From: Peptostreptococcaceae bacterium VA2
Lineage (GTDB): Bacteria > Bacillota > Clostridia > Peptostreptococcales > Peptostreptococcaceae
Length of the DNA stretch: 64,000 nt
NCBI GenBank assembly: GCA_000686145.1
Contig: JMMB01000007.1
Span: 2,108,001-2,172,000, forward strand
Direction: 5' to 3'
Positions 52,984 through 60,702 of this stretch are shown in pieces (positions within the stretch are counted from its first letter, which is position 1; the number at the start of each line of letters is the position of its first letter). The notes under the pieces are model-generated. The model was not told the origin of the DNA. It worked only from the letters and a program-made list of their open reading frames with translations, and ran no database searches. The position numbers and the translations under genes are program-made.

Positions 52984-53778
52984 TTACTTTACTTTTGAGT
53001 ATTTAATTGATTCAATATAATAAGAAATTGTTTGAACTAGCCATATAATTATTACTATTACCATAGGCATAATACCAAAACCCCATAAATCATATCCTAC
53101 AATACAGAATACCCAAAGTATAATACATGTTATAGATACAGATTTATATGCTTTATAAGCACTCTTAAATATACCTAATTTTATGGATTCATCACAGCTA
53201 TCTAACCATTTTTTAGCAAATTTCATATCGTATACACTACCTTTTAGCAAAGGATTAATTTCTTTTTGTAAATTAATTACTTTCTTTTGAATTAACGTAG
53301 AAGAAGTAAGGCATAGTATAGTTCCTATTGAGAAGCAAAGATATTTTATAATGCTAATACCACCATTTACATCATCAAAAGGTAGTAACATACTTGCTAT
53401 TCCTAAGAAGAAATATACAAAAATTAAATTTACAGAAGTAAAGAAGATTAGATAAGATAACTTTTCTTCTATTTTGTCTATTGTATCGTCATCTTCATTT
53501 GTTTGTTTCCATAAATCATATTCTTTTTTTGAATTAGTATAAACTATTTTACTTATTATCATTACTAGTATAGAAAGTACAAGACTTGCAAATGGTGTAA
53601 TTACCTCTAGTGTATTTACTAACAAACTAGGTACACTCTCTCCAAAGGCTTGTTTTAAATTTCCAAACATAGCAAATAAAATTTCTTCGGCAATTAAAAA
53701 TATTACTAGCATAATAGCAAAACCTTTAAAAGCTTTCCTATCTTCTTTTTTGATTTCATTGACACGATTGTTATTCAT
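52984..53778 (-). CDS. DUF3169 family membrane protein, 264 aa
   Basis: Six to seven hydrophobic segments; the start MNNNRVNEIKKEDRKAFKGF and KEINPLLKGSVYDMKFAKKW match DUF3169. The start at 53778 follows GAGGAGG with nine-base spacing; in-frame ATGs just upstream would overlap that site. It overlaps the end of an XRE regulator by eight bases. XRE-DUF3169 pairs are widespread in Firmicutes; the membrane protein's function is unknown. Confidence 0.82.
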   Translation of the reverse strand: MNNNRVNEIKKEDRKAFKGFAIMLVIFLIAEEILFAMFGNLKQAFGESVPSLLVNTLEVITPFASLVLSILVMIISKIVYTNSKKEYDLWKQTNEDDDTIDKIEEKLSYLIFFTSVNLIFVYFFLGIASMLLPFDDVNGGISIIKYLCFSIGTILCLTSSTLIQKKVINLQKEINPLLKGSVYDMKFAKKWLDSCDESIKLGIFKSAYKAYKSVSITCIILWVFCIVGYDLWGFGIMPMVIVIIIWLVQTISYYIESIKYSKVK

Positions 53779-53986
53779 TAACATCATCCTCCTCATAACT
53801 AAAAATATCTTCCACACTTACATTGAAAATCTTTGCTATTTTTAATGCTAAAGTTACTGAAGGAGAATAGTCCCCACGTTCAATTTGGCTTATTGTTTGC
53901 CTAGACACTCCAGCCAAACTACCCATCTCCGTCTGATTTACATTAATCTTAGCTCGATATTCTTTTAAACGATTATTTAATGGCAT
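53771..53986 (-). CDS. Short XRE-family regulator paired with DUF3169, 71 aa
   Basis: The whole protein is one Cro/C1 helix-turn-helix (RLKEYRAKINVNQTEMGSLA, GVSRQTISQIERGDYSPSVT) with an acidic tail. AGGAGGGG precedes the ATG. This class of 65-75-aa regulators controls its own promoter and the coupled membrane gene. Palindromic operator sites lie just upstream. Confidence 0.9.
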   Translation of the reverse strand: MPLNNRLKEYRAKINVNQTEMGSLAGVSRQTISQIERGDYSPSVTLALKIAKIFNVSVEDIFSYEEDDVNE

Positions 53987-54010
53987 ATAACCCCTCCTGA
54001 CTATTTACAT

Positions 54011-54058
54011 TGTCATAATGACAATTATATTTGTCATAAATAACTATAATCTATGACA
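54011..54058. promoter_or_regulatory. Candidate operators of the short XRE regulator
   Basis: TGTCATAATGACA (54011-54023) is a perfect palindrome; TTGTCAT (54031) and ATGACA (54053-54058) repeat the half-sites. They lie 25-70 bases upstream of the XRE start. Confidence 0.6.
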
Positions 54059-54065
54059 GCTATAG

Positions 54066-54145
54066 TTGTCAACAAATATAACTATTATTTTTTATACTAT
54101 GTATTTTATCTTTAACTTTTAATGGTCTTTTATAACCTCTTTTGA
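54066..54145. repeat. Direct repeat B1: fragment of the CPBP gene 3' end
   Basis: About 85% identical to 54682-54766, which covers the last 25 codons and stop of the CPBP gene at 54687. The fragment has the same orientation and is not attached to a gene. It and the true 3' end bracket the small secreted-protein gene at 54226-54552. Confidence 0.75.
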
Positions 54146-54225
54146 AAGCTTAAAATAGATAGATACTAGCAAATAAGTTATAATATAGATATAAAAATTT
54201 AGTTAATATCAAAGGGGAAATTTAC

Positions 54226-54552
54226 TTGAAGAAAATAGTAAAAGTTTTAAGTTTAGTAATATGTTGTGTAGTTATAATACTTGCTTATATTTCAGGTTCA
54301 TCTAAAATACTTAACCCATTTGTAGGGCTTAAAGGTATTGTTCTGTTGACTGTAGGCGATGAAAAAGTCGAAAAAATTTCAGATAAACCTTTAAGATATA
54401 TAAGCAGATCTTATGAGGATTTTACAAATTATATGGAGTCTGAAGGTTATGTAGTAGAACAATTTGGGAGAGGTTTTGATTTGCAAAAGGGCAATTATAG
54501 AAACCTTGTAGTGGCAGAAGGCATGGGGTCATACAATATCTTTAGCGAATAA
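54226..54552 (+). CDS. Small exported protein, 108 aa
   Basis: The start is TTG, with AAAGGGGAAA upstream. The N-terminus KKIVKVLSLVICCVVIILAY is a signal peptide or membrane anchor without lipobox. The mature part is mixed alpha/beta: YISRSYEDFTNYMESEGYVV and FDLQKGNYRNLVVAEG. I do not know the family. The gene runs opposite to its neighbours and is enclosed by two copies of the CPBP 3' end, a sign of insertion. Confidence 0.7.
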   Translation: MKKIVKVLSLVICCVVIILAYISGSSKILNPFVGLKGIVLLTVGDEKVEKISDKPLRYISRSYEDFTNYMESEGYVVEQFGRGFDLQKGNYRNLVVAEGMGSYNIFSE

Positions 54553-54553
54553 A

Positions 54554-54581
54554 AAAAGAGAGGTAACCACACCTCTCTTTT
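54554..54581 (+). terminator. Terminator of the small exported-protein gene
   Basis: AAAAGAGAGGT / ACCTCTCTTTT with loop AACCAC, directly after the stop codon. Confidence 0.85.
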
Positions 54582-54686
54582 AAACACACAAATCCAAATA
54601 CCATAAAAAGGTAAATGAGAATATATATTATTATAGCATATTATTTATTTTACAATTATTAAATCTAATATTTATATAGAAAGTTA

Positions 54687-55478
54687 TCAATAAATATCAC
54701 TATTATTTTTCATACTCTGTATTTTATCTCTAACTTTTAATAGTCTTATATAGCCTCTTTTGTAATAGGAATAAACACTTAATAATATTAATAAGCAAAT
54801 CATTATTACTTCTGAAATTCCACAATTGTAAACAGCTAAGCTCACATTAAGATTTTTAAAATATGGAATAAAAATTGAAGATATAAAAATAAGGCTATTC
54901 CATAAAATATGCGAAATAAAAGTATAGACCACACTTTTTGTCATTACATATATAATTGCTAAAAAGATACCCATGATTAGAGTTCCAAGAATTCTAGATA
55001 CGCTGTAACCGTGATAAAATCCGAATATTATAGATGATAGTATAATAAATATTATTACATCTTCTCTTTTCTTAACAAAAACTTTATACAAAGTAAATCT
55101 AAAGAAAATTTCCTCGGCTACAACCCCAATAGTAAATGCAATTGTAGAAAGTAAAATAGAATAACTATTTATATAAGTATTCTCATTGCTTATATCTTTA
55201 ATAAAATTACTAATTGATAGTGTTTTGTCAGGATTAATCATAAAGTCAATTTGATATATGAATACACAAATAATTCCATAAATACAAGAAAAAAATATTG
55301 AATATAATAATTTATTCATGCAATCATCTTTACTAAGTTTAATTTCTATAAATAACTCATTGTAGTTAACATTGAAAAATAATTTTCCTACTAACATAAA
55401 TAATACTAATAACGTAATTGCCGAAAGAAAAATACCTAGTGAATTCATTTCAAAGAAAATTTGTATATCCCCCGTCAT
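54687..55478 (-). CDS. CPBP-family intramembrane protease-like protein, N-terminally frameshifted, 263 aa
   Basis: The three CPBP motifs are present: EEIFFRF (EExxxR), FGFYHGYS (His) and SHILWNSL (His/Asn). The open frame from 55478 lacks the first membrane segment. That segment exists upstream: the frame reads FISNAKEKSKPIIIAVFLGL and is open through to the ATG region. A true start ATG at 55573 with a GGGGTGGGG-type ribosome site is followed by seven A, which puts the reading one base out; eight A would restore a continuous protein (MKKNNFISNAKEK...). The gene is therefore frameshifted at a homopolymer, possibly reversibly. The 3' end is duplicated at 54066-54145 and an internal part at 59655-59711. 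Confidence 0.8.
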   Translation of the reverse strand: MTGDIQIFFEMNSLGIFLSAITLLVLFMLVGKLFFNVNYNELFIEIKLSKDDCMNKLLYSIFFSCIYGIICVFIYQIDFMINPDKTLSISNFIKDISNENTYINSYSILLSTIAFTIGVVAEEIFFRFTLYKVFVKKREDVIIFIILSSIIFGFYHGYSVSRILGTLIMGIFLAIIYVMTKSVVYTFISHILWNSLIFISSIFIPYFKNLNVSLAVYNCGISEVIMICLLILLSVYSYYKRGYIRLLKVRDKIQSMKNNSDIY

Positions 55479-55719
55479 AAGTAATGTTAAAGTACATATA
55501 AGCCCTAGAAAAACAGCTATAATTATAGGTTTACTTTTCTCTTTAGCGTTACTTATAAAATTATTTTTTTCATTTTATCCCCACCCCAATATAATTTCAT
55601 TTTACATTCCAATCATACACATTAATTATATTACATTCAAAACAAAATAATCTAATTTTTTAAACTTATAAACTGTAAAAATATAATCTTTTCAATATAA
55701 CTTAATCAGCAACAAAAAA

Positions 55720-55763
55720 AGAACCGATAACTGTGATATAATAATTCACACGTTATCGGCTCT
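55720..55763. terminator. Terminator at the end of the KTR gene
   Basis: AGAACCGATAAC / GTTATCGGCTCT with one mismatch around GTGATATAATAATTCACAC, which itself pairs. On the minus strand it is followed by TTTTTTTG. It overlaps the last codons of the KTR gene. Confidence 0.75.
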
Positions 55764-55941
55764 GCGTCTTAGCGTCTGGCTCTTTAATAACATTAATATT
55801 TAGTTCTTTTACATTTATTAGTGTTTCCTGTTTGCATTTTGGACAAAATAGTGGAAAGTTTTCAATAACCGTATCATCACTTATCTTTATCCTTGTTTTA
55901 TTGCCACAAATTGGGCATAATAACCATTCGTATTTAAGCAC
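55753..55941 (-). CDS. Cysteine-rich KTR domain protein, 62 aa
   Basis: The sequence WLLCPICGNKTRIKISDDTV ... FPLFCPKCKQETLINVK has two CxxC pairs forming a zinc ribbon and the K-T-R motif that names the family; the ending EPDAKTQSR is typical. These short proteins are carried on conjugative transposons of Firmicutes. GTG start after AGAGGGATGG. It is the last gene of a PadR-DUF1048-DUF1048-KTR set. Confidence 0.88.
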   Translation of the reverse strand: MLKYEWLLCPICGNKTRIKISDDTVIENFPLFCPKCKQETLINVKELNINVIKEPDAKTQSR

Positions 55942-55960
55942 TCTACCATCCCTCTTTAGT

Positions 55961-56314
55961 TTATTTTTTTGTTTTATCAGTAGCCTTTTTTATAGCCTTA
56001 TTAACTTCTTTATCAGCAGATTCTTGGTAAATATCAGCATAAGTTTTTGAATCTTTAATTAACTCATCACAAAAAGCTGCTACATCATTTCCAGTCACTT
56101 CTAATACACCTTTTCCTAATAATACACCTTCTTCAAAGAAATCAACAATTCCCGAAAGTAAATCTATACCTTCAGTTAACTCAACAGGGCCCACCTTGAA
56201 AAGATATTTTTGAATTTCTTTATAAACAATTTGATAATCTTTTGGAAGTGCTTTTATACGTGCTACATGCGCTTTCCATTCTTTTTTACCTTTGATTATA
56301 TCTTGTATTCCCAT
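55961..56314 (-). CDS. DUF1048 family protein, 117 aa
   Basis: All-helical: IKGKKEWKAHVARIKALPKD and EIQKYLFKVGPVELTEGIDL are DUF1048 hallmarks, and the conserved GNDVAAFCDELI segment is present. The C-terminus is Lys-rich. Two paralogues in a row downstream of a PadR regulator are the usual arrangement. Function is unknown; the locus is common on mobile elements. AGGAGGATAC precedes the ATG. Confidence 0.85.
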   Translation of the reverse strand: MGIQDIIKGKKEWKAHVARIKALPKDYQIVYKEIQKYLFKVGPVELTEGIDLLSGIVDFFEEGVLLGKGVLEVTGNDVAAFCDELIKDSKTYADIYQESADKEVNKAIKKATDKTKK

Positions 56315-56323
56315 TGTATCCTC

Positions 56324-56671
56324 CTATTTGCCTAATTTTTTTGCTATATTATTATTTAATTGCTTACGCCACTTGTCACGGAAAGTATTTGAACCTTCTT
56401 CACCAACTAGCGCCAAGCAAAAGCTTTGGATATCATCACCTAAAGCACTTTGTACACTCTGACCATCTGCAGCTGTCTCTTCAAGAATATAAAGAGCACT
56501 ATCCATAATTGGCATTAAGTTACGACCAGTAAAATCAGAATGATACCAAAGATTTTCCTTGATTTTTTCCCATGCCTCTTGATAATCTGCTGGTAACTCT
56601 TTTGCTCTAGCTTCAAAACTTTTAAATTCTTTTGTCATATCATTACCTGTTATTTTATCCCAAAATGTCAT
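56324..56671 (-). CDS. DUF1048 family protein, 115 aa
   Basis: Similar to its neighbour, with FKSFEARAKELPADYQEAWE and QSALGDDIQSFCLALVGEEG. The start overlaps the PadR stop as TAATG, so it is coupled to the regulator. Base composition is less AT-rich than the surroundings, consistent with recent import as part of this four-gene unit. Confidence 0.85.
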   Translation of the reverse strand: MTFWDKITGNDMTKEFKSFEARAKELPADYQEAWEKIKENLWYHSDFTGRNLMPIMDSALYILEETAADGQSVQSALGDDIQSFCLALVGEEGSNTFRDKWRKQLNNNIAKKLGK

Positions 56672-56994
56672 TACTTCATCTCCTTTAATTCATTAATCTT
56701 CGTTGAAACAAATTCCCATTTTCCCCAAAACTTCTTCAATTCCTCATGTCCTGCATCATTTAGTGTGAAAAACTTTCGTGGTGGTCCCATATCAGATTTC
56801 TTTTTTGTAGTTTCTACCAGCTTATTTTTCTCAAGTCTCACCAATATAGTATAAACTGTCCCATCTACAACATCTGAAAATCCAAGTTTATTTAACCTTC
56901 TAGTAATTTCATATCCGTATGTTTCCTCATGACTAATAATCTCAAGAACACAACCTTCCAGTACACCTTTTAGCATTTCTGTTATATTTTCCAA
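56671..56994 (-). CDS. PadR-family repressor of the DUF1048 operon, 107 aa
   Basis: Winged-helix PadR domain: LEGCVLEIISHEETYGYEIT, VVDGTVYTILVRLEKNKLVE and the wing KKSDMGPPRKFFTLNDAGHE. The start is taken as the TTG at 56994, with AAGAGGTG nine bases upstream; the GTG at 57003 lies inside that site. Its promoter contains clear inverted repeats. Confidence 0.88.
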   Translation of the reverse strand: MENITEMLKGVLEGCVLEIISHEETYGYEITRRLNKLGFSDVVDGTVYTILVRLEKNKLVETTKKKSDMGPPRKFFTLNDAGHEELKKFWGKWEFVSTKINELKEMK

Positions 56995-57009
56995 ATAATT
57001 CACCTCTTC

Positions 57010-57075
57010 ACTATATAGTAATACTTGTATTCAGTATTACTTACTACCACTATATAGTATCACCGTGTAGCGGTG
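57010..57075. promoter_or_regulatory. Operator cluster for the PadR/DUF1048 operon
   Basis: Two copies of the palindrome ACTATATAGT (57010-57019, 57049-57058) flank AGTAATACT ... AGTATTACT (57017-57041, 9-bp arms). CACCGTGTAGCGGTG follows at 57061-57075. The arrangement covers the promoter and fits binding of a dimeric PadR regulator. Confidence 0.7.
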
Positions 57076-57163
57076 ATGTCAATATAATCTATTCATTTTT
57101 TTATACTCATTTTTACTATGAGGTTTTAAAATAAATTTCACCTAATATATACTTTGTTTTTTA

Positions 57164-57772
57164 TTAATTTTCAACGTGTGATGTATCTGCTTCTAATATA
57201 AATTTATAGTTATCTTCATTGCACTCTAATATTGTCACACATGTATTTTTTATATATGGAGGATTCCAAAAATCTTTTATCTCATAATCTTTGACAATTG
57301 CATATATAGCTTTTATAACTACTGTATGTGTAACTAATAATATGTTTTCACCCTTATTTTGATTTATAATATCACTTAAAGCGATTTTAACTCTATTTAT
57401 AAGTGATTCAAAAGTTTCTCCACCTATTGGCGTATATAGATGAGGCTCATTCCAAAATTTATAATGCTCCTTTTCATAATCTCTTACAACATCATCACTA
57501 TGCATACCTTCCCATACTCCAAAATTCATTTCTTTTAAGTTTTCATATATTTCTACGTCTATCTCTCTATCACTTTTTATAAGTAATGCTGTGTCATATG
57601 CTCTTGTTAGTGGGCTCGTATATATATAATCTATTTTAGTATCTTTTAAGCTATTTCCTAGATTCAGTGCTTCTTTTTTACCTTGTTGTGTTAAATTTGA
57701 ATTTTTAGCTCCTTGCATTCTACCTTCTACATTCCACTCTGTTTGTCCATGCCTAGTTATATATATTTTCAA
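57164..57772 (-). CDS. Histidine phosphatase family protein (phosphoglycerate-mutase-like), 202 aa
   Basis: The RHG motif ITRHGQTEWN supplies the phosphoacceptor His8; the second catalytic His is in LLVTHTVVIKA, and the YTSPLTRAYDTALLI and NFGVWEGM segments complete the site. Substrate unknown; relatives include GpmB/PhoE and alpha-ribazole phosphatase (CobC). TTG start with AGGGGGTAT upstream. Single gene. Confidence 0.9.
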   Translation of the reverse strand: MKIYITRHGQTEWNVEGRMQGAKNSNLTQQGKKEALNLGNSLKDTKIDYIYTSPLTRAYDTALLIKSDREIDVEIYENLKEMNFGVWEGMHSDDVVRDYEKEHYKFWNEPHLYTPIGGETFESLINRVKIALSDIINQNKGENILLVTHTVVIKAIYAIVKDYEIKDFWNPPYIKNTCVTILECNEDNYKFILEADTSHVEN

Positions 57773-57808
57773 ATTTTATACCCCCTAAATATTATCTATT
57801 TTAATTTA

Positions 57809-58030
57809 CTAATCACCTACATTAAGTTCCATAGGCGTATATCTAATCCCATTTTTAACTTGCTCTATGTCTGTATCAACAAAACCTATTTTCTTATAAA
57901 AAGATCTCGCATAAGAAGATGAATTAAGTTTAATTTTATCAGCATCAAACTCCATAAATACATTTTTCACTAATTTAAATGCTTCTCCTATATCATCAAA
58001 TTCAATATTTTTGATAACATAATTACTCAT
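57809..58030 (-). pseudogene. GNAT acetyltransferase with in-frame internal deletion, 73 aa
   Basis: The N-terminal strand-helix (MSNYVIKNIEFDDIGEAFKL) and the C-terminal GNAT end (NSSSYARSFYKKIGFVDTDI, then RYTPMEL) are fused in frame; the central acetyl-CoA-binding region (V-QxxGxG/A motif, about 70 residues) is missing. AAGGGGGTAG precedes the ATG at 58030. It can be translated but cannot bind acetyl-CoA in the usual way. Confidence 0.75.
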
Positions 58031-58132
58031 TGTAGCTACCCCCTTACACATTTAACACTTATGTAAGTTAATTATAGCAGAATTCAATTTTTTACAAACA
58101 TACACTAAAATATATGTTTTAAAACACAAAAA

Positions 58133-58153
58133 TGGGCGTATAAACCACCCATT
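58133..58153 (-). terminator. Weak terminator of the Nudix gene
   Basis: ATGGGTGGTTTATACGCCCAT on the minus strand, followed by TTTTTG; imperfect. Confidence 0.5.
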
Positions 58154-58161
58154 ATATATTA

Positions 58162-58605
58162 CTAATTGTTTAATAAAAAATATTGATATACTGCCCAAGC
58201 TTGATGTTCTAAAAATAGATTTTCATAGCAATCTTTTTTATTTAACCATATTAATTCATGATCTTTTTCTATTGGTTGTGATACCTTTTCTAATACTTTC
58301 GCAAAGTAAAAATATCCAATTCCATGCATATAGTACTCTAAAGTATCCGACCAATGATACTTATCCCCTTTACATATAAATTCTTTGACAGCAATAGATA
58401 ATCCTGCTTCTTCTAAACACTCCCTTTTAATACATTCCTCATGTGTTTCATCATCCTCTAAACCACCACCAGGTAGAAAGTATCCAGTTGGCGTTTTTAC
58501 AACAGCAACGTTATATTTATCATCTAATATAATCGCGTATGCACCTACTCTATCTTTATACTCTATCCCTATTGTTTTTTCTCCAAATGATTTTTCTAAT
58601 ACCAT
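58162..58605 (-). CDS. Nudix hydrolase, 147 aa
   Basis: The Nudix box is complete: GGLEDDETHEECIKRECLEE followed by AG, fitting Gx5Ex7REUxEExGU. The enzyme hydrolyses a nucleoside diphosphate linked to another group; the substrate cannot be predicted. The ATG at 58605 is chosen because GAGGGGGG lies eight bases before it; a GTG nine bases upstream overlaps the ribosome site. The promoter and first codons are shared with the GNAT at 59719-60213. Confidence 0.92.
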   Translation of the reverse strand: MVLEKSFGEKTIGIEYKDRVGAYAIILDDKYNVAVVKTPTGYFLPGGGLEDDETHEECIKRECLEEAGLSIAVKEFICKGDKYHWSDTLEYYMHGIGYFYFAKVLEKVSQPIEKDHELIWLNKKDCYENLFLEHQAWAVYQYFLLNN

Positions 58606-58657
58606 CCTCAGCACCCCCCTCTTTTAATTATATAAACTTTCATAGATTAGTATGTGT
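58598..58657. repeat. Repeat C1: promoter, ribosome site and first codons of the Nudix gene
   Basis: About 90% identical to 60206-60258, including TTTTAATTATATAAACTTTC and ATAGATTAGTATGT. It contains a TATAAT-type -10 box on the minus strand, the ribosome site and MVLE. Confidence 0.85.
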
Positions 58658-58754
58658 TCATAAAAAAAGAGCAATATTTATAATATTGCTATCCTGTTAC
58701 TACTTATTTGTATATCCACACCATATTAAATCTACTTGCTAAACTAGAATCTAT

Positions 58755-58841
58755 CTAGCAAAAACGCAGTTTGCCCGCTACAACACTTTGAGCTAATGTC
58801 ATAGGGCATTTAATTTCTAATAATTCTTCTCTAGTCTTCAT
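58755..58841 (-). pseudogene. Truncated gene start or small peptide, 28 aa
   Basis: Codons read MKTREELLEIKCPMTLAQSV and VAGKLRFC, then TAG; the wording resembles the start of a larger enzyme. Ribosome site is weak (AGGATAG). No continuation follows in any frame. Confidence 0.35.
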
Positions 58842-59032
58842 TATATCTATCCTGTCATAGTACGTTTTTCTGTAATATTCACAAAAAAATCGTACTGTTT
58901 ATCATTATGTATAAGTATATTATAATCTTAAATCACACAACATAATCAAATATACCACAACATAATAGTTATTGTTTTGTGAAGAAGGTATGGCAAAAAG
59001 GTATATATTTATTCTTGAAAGGGTGATTAGGC

Positions 59033-59530
59033 GTGAATAGTATATTTAATAGAACTAGCGTTAGAAATTATTTAGACAAAGTTGTTGAAGATGAAAAAAT
59101 CGAAAAGATTTTGAGAGCAGCAATGGCTGCACCGTCAACAGGAAATCAACAGCCGTGGGAATTCATTGTAGTAAAAAATAAAGCTACCCTAGAAGAATTA
59201 GCTTTATCTAGTCCCTATTCAAAATGTGCAAAGGACGCACCTTTTGCAATAATTCCTTGTCATAGAAAAAATGGTTTAAAATATGAAATGTATCTTGATA
59301 TGGATATGAGTGCTGCCTGTGAAAATATACTTTTAGAAGCAGTAGAACTAGGATTAGGTGCAGTTTGGATAGGTGTAGCACCTCTACAAGATAGAGTAGA
59401 AGAAGTAGCAAGGATACTGAATGTATCTGAAAATTTAGTACCCTTTGCAATTATTCCATGTGGATATCCCGCAAATGAAGTGAATCATCAAGACAGATTT
59501 GATAAAAGTCGTATTCATTATATAGAGTAA
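59033..59530 (+). CDS. Nitroreductase-family FMN protein, 165 aa
   Basis: Starts (GTG, ribosome site AAAGGGTGATT) NSIFNRTSVRNYLDKVVEDE and has the FMN-binding RTSVRNYL, AAPSTGNQQPWEFIVV and GLGAVWIGVAPLQ motifs. Nitroreductases reduce nitro groups, quinones or flavins with NAD(P)H as homodimers; the true substrate is unknown. It is the only plus-strand gene in its neighbourhood, with its own terminator. Confidence 0.92.
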   Translation: MNSIFNRTSVRNYLDKVVEDEKIEKILRAAMAAPSTGNQQPWEFIVVKNKATLEELALSSPYSKCAKDAPFAIIPCHRKNGLKYEMYLDMDMSAACENILLEAVELGLGAVWIGVAPLQDRVEEVARILNVSENLVPFAIIPCGYPANEVNHQDRFDKSRIHYIE

Positions 59531-59605
59531 GTATTCTATCATCTAAAAATAGTATCTTGAGCTGATAGTAAGTGAGTTTAAAACACTCATCGGTTCTCAT
59601 TAATT

Positions 59606-59640
59606 AATAGTGGCAAGCTTTAGCTTGTCACTATTATTTT
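59606..59640 (+). terminator. Terminator of the nitroreductase gene
   Basis: AATAGTGGCAAGCT / AGCTTGTCACTATT with one mismatch, two-base loop, then ATTTTTT. Confidence 0.85.
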
Positions 59641-59654
59641 TTGCACTATTGGCG

Positions 59655-59711
59655 AAAGTAAGATAGAATAATTATTTATATAAGTATTATCATTTCTTAT
59701 ATCTTGATAAA
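59655..59711. repeat. Fragment of the CPBP gene interior
   Basis: About 85% identical to 55146-55203 inside the CPBP gene (AGTAARATAGAATAAYTATT and onward), same orientation, ending eight bases before the GNAT gene's stop. It is not part of any frame here. Confidence 0.7.
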
Positions 59712-59718
59712 TTTACAT

Positions 59719-60213
59719 TTACAATATCCACCAAAGAGTTTCCCCTTCTTCATATTTTTTAAATCCACAACGTTTTAAAATATTTTGAGAAGCCAAGCCT
59801 TCTAAATCAGTTTCAGCAATTACATTTATAACACTATTTTGCTTTAATGCCCATTCACACATTTCTTTGACGGCTTCTGTCATATATCCATTATGCTCAA
59901 ATTTTTCACCTAATCCATATCCAATCTCAACCTCACCATTTTTATTTGGAATACCTTTGAATCCTGCTGAACCTACTACTATCCTATCATCCTTACGAAC
60001 TAATAAGAAAAAGCTATGCCATAGATAGCTGTCAGAGTTTTTTATAGCTATCTCATACTGTTGTTTTACTATTTCAAGAAAAAAACCTTCCATTGCTTCA
60101 GCTTCATAAAAACAATTTAATTCCTTTTCAAGCACAGCAATATCACAAATCCATAGTTTCAACTGTCTAGGAGTTAATGGAATCAACTCTAAACGCTCAG
60201 TTTCTAATACCAT
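59719..60213 (-). CDS. GNAT-family acetyltransferase (RimJ/RimL-like), 164 aa
   Basis: Contains the GNAT core: IVVGSAGFKGIPNKNGEVEI, EIGYGLGEKFEHNGYMTEAV (acetyl-CoA loop and following helix) and the C-terminal NVIAETDLEGLASQNILKRC then GFKKY. The substrate amine is unknown. The ATG at 60213 has GAGGTGGG upstream. Its promoter, ribosome site and MVLE start are a copy of those of the Nudix gene, so the two enzymes are likely co-regulated though 1.1 kb apart. Confidence 0.9.
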   Translation of the reverse strand: MVLETERLELIPLTPRQLKLWICDIAVLEKELNCFYEAEAMEGFFLEIVKQQYEIAIKNSDSYLWHSFFLLVRKDDRIVVGSAGFKGIPNKNGEVEIGYGLGEKFEHNGYMTEAVKEMCEWALKQNSVINVIAETDLEGLASQNILKRCGFKKYEEGETLWWIL

Positions 60214-60258
60214 TCTCAACACCCACCTCTTTTAATTATATAAACTTTCATAGATTAG
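60206..60258. repeat. Repeat C2: promoter, ribosome site and first codons of the GNAT gene
   Basis: The partner of 58598-58657; only a few substitutions. It ends where the two upstream regions diverge (GTATCC versus GTGTTC). Confidence 0.85.
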
Positions 60259-60296
60259 TATGTATCCATTGAAAAATGACTTAAAATAGGTCACTT

Positions 60297-60345
60297 AAAA
60301 AACTGTACATGAAACTAAAATAATCTTTTCATATACAGCTTTTTA
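60297..60345. terminator. Terminator hairpin
   Basis: AACTGTACATGAAA pairs with TTTCATATACAGCTT; T-runs on both strands (TTTTTA and TTTTTT). It may end the remnant at 60361-60486. Confidence 0.65.
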
Positions 60346-60360
60346 TTTATCAATCATAAT

Positions 60361-60486
60361 TTATTTATCAGTCATAAATGGATTTACCTTAATTGAAACA
60401 AAACAATATATTATAAAAGCAAGTAGTAATAACATTATTACTGCCCCAGAATTTTCATGTAAATCAAGCTTGCAAGTGATAAACAT
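60361..60486 (-). pseudogene. Short membrane-protein remnant, 41 codons
   Basis: Reads MFITCKLDLHENSGAVIMLL ... FIIYCFVSIKVNPFMTDK then stop: one membrane helix and a tail. No ribosome site. It looks like the C-terminal end of a larger membrane protein whose body is gone. The rest of the 60.26-60.70 kb gap has no coding frame. Confidence 0.3.
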
Positions 60487-60619
60487 AAAATTAAGATTAT
60501 TTCTATAGTCACTTTATTTTATATTAAGTGTATATAATTCAATTGTGAACTTATTTTCATTGTAGCATTCACTCAATGTATATGCTATATTTATAGCATT
60601 TTGTCACCTTTTACTTTTA

Positions 60620-60656
60620 TGAATATATTGATATTACTTTAATATCAATATATTCA
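60620..60656. repeat. Perfect 16-bp inverted repeat
   Basis: TGAATATATTGATATT / AATATCAATATATTCA with loop ACTTT, 47 bases beyond the DJ-1 gene stop. It lacks a good T-run and might be a processing site or weak terminator. Confidence 0.6.
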
Positions 60657-60702
60657 CAGATTTGGAAGTATTATAATTTATCATAATTATATTATTTGAA
60701 TT

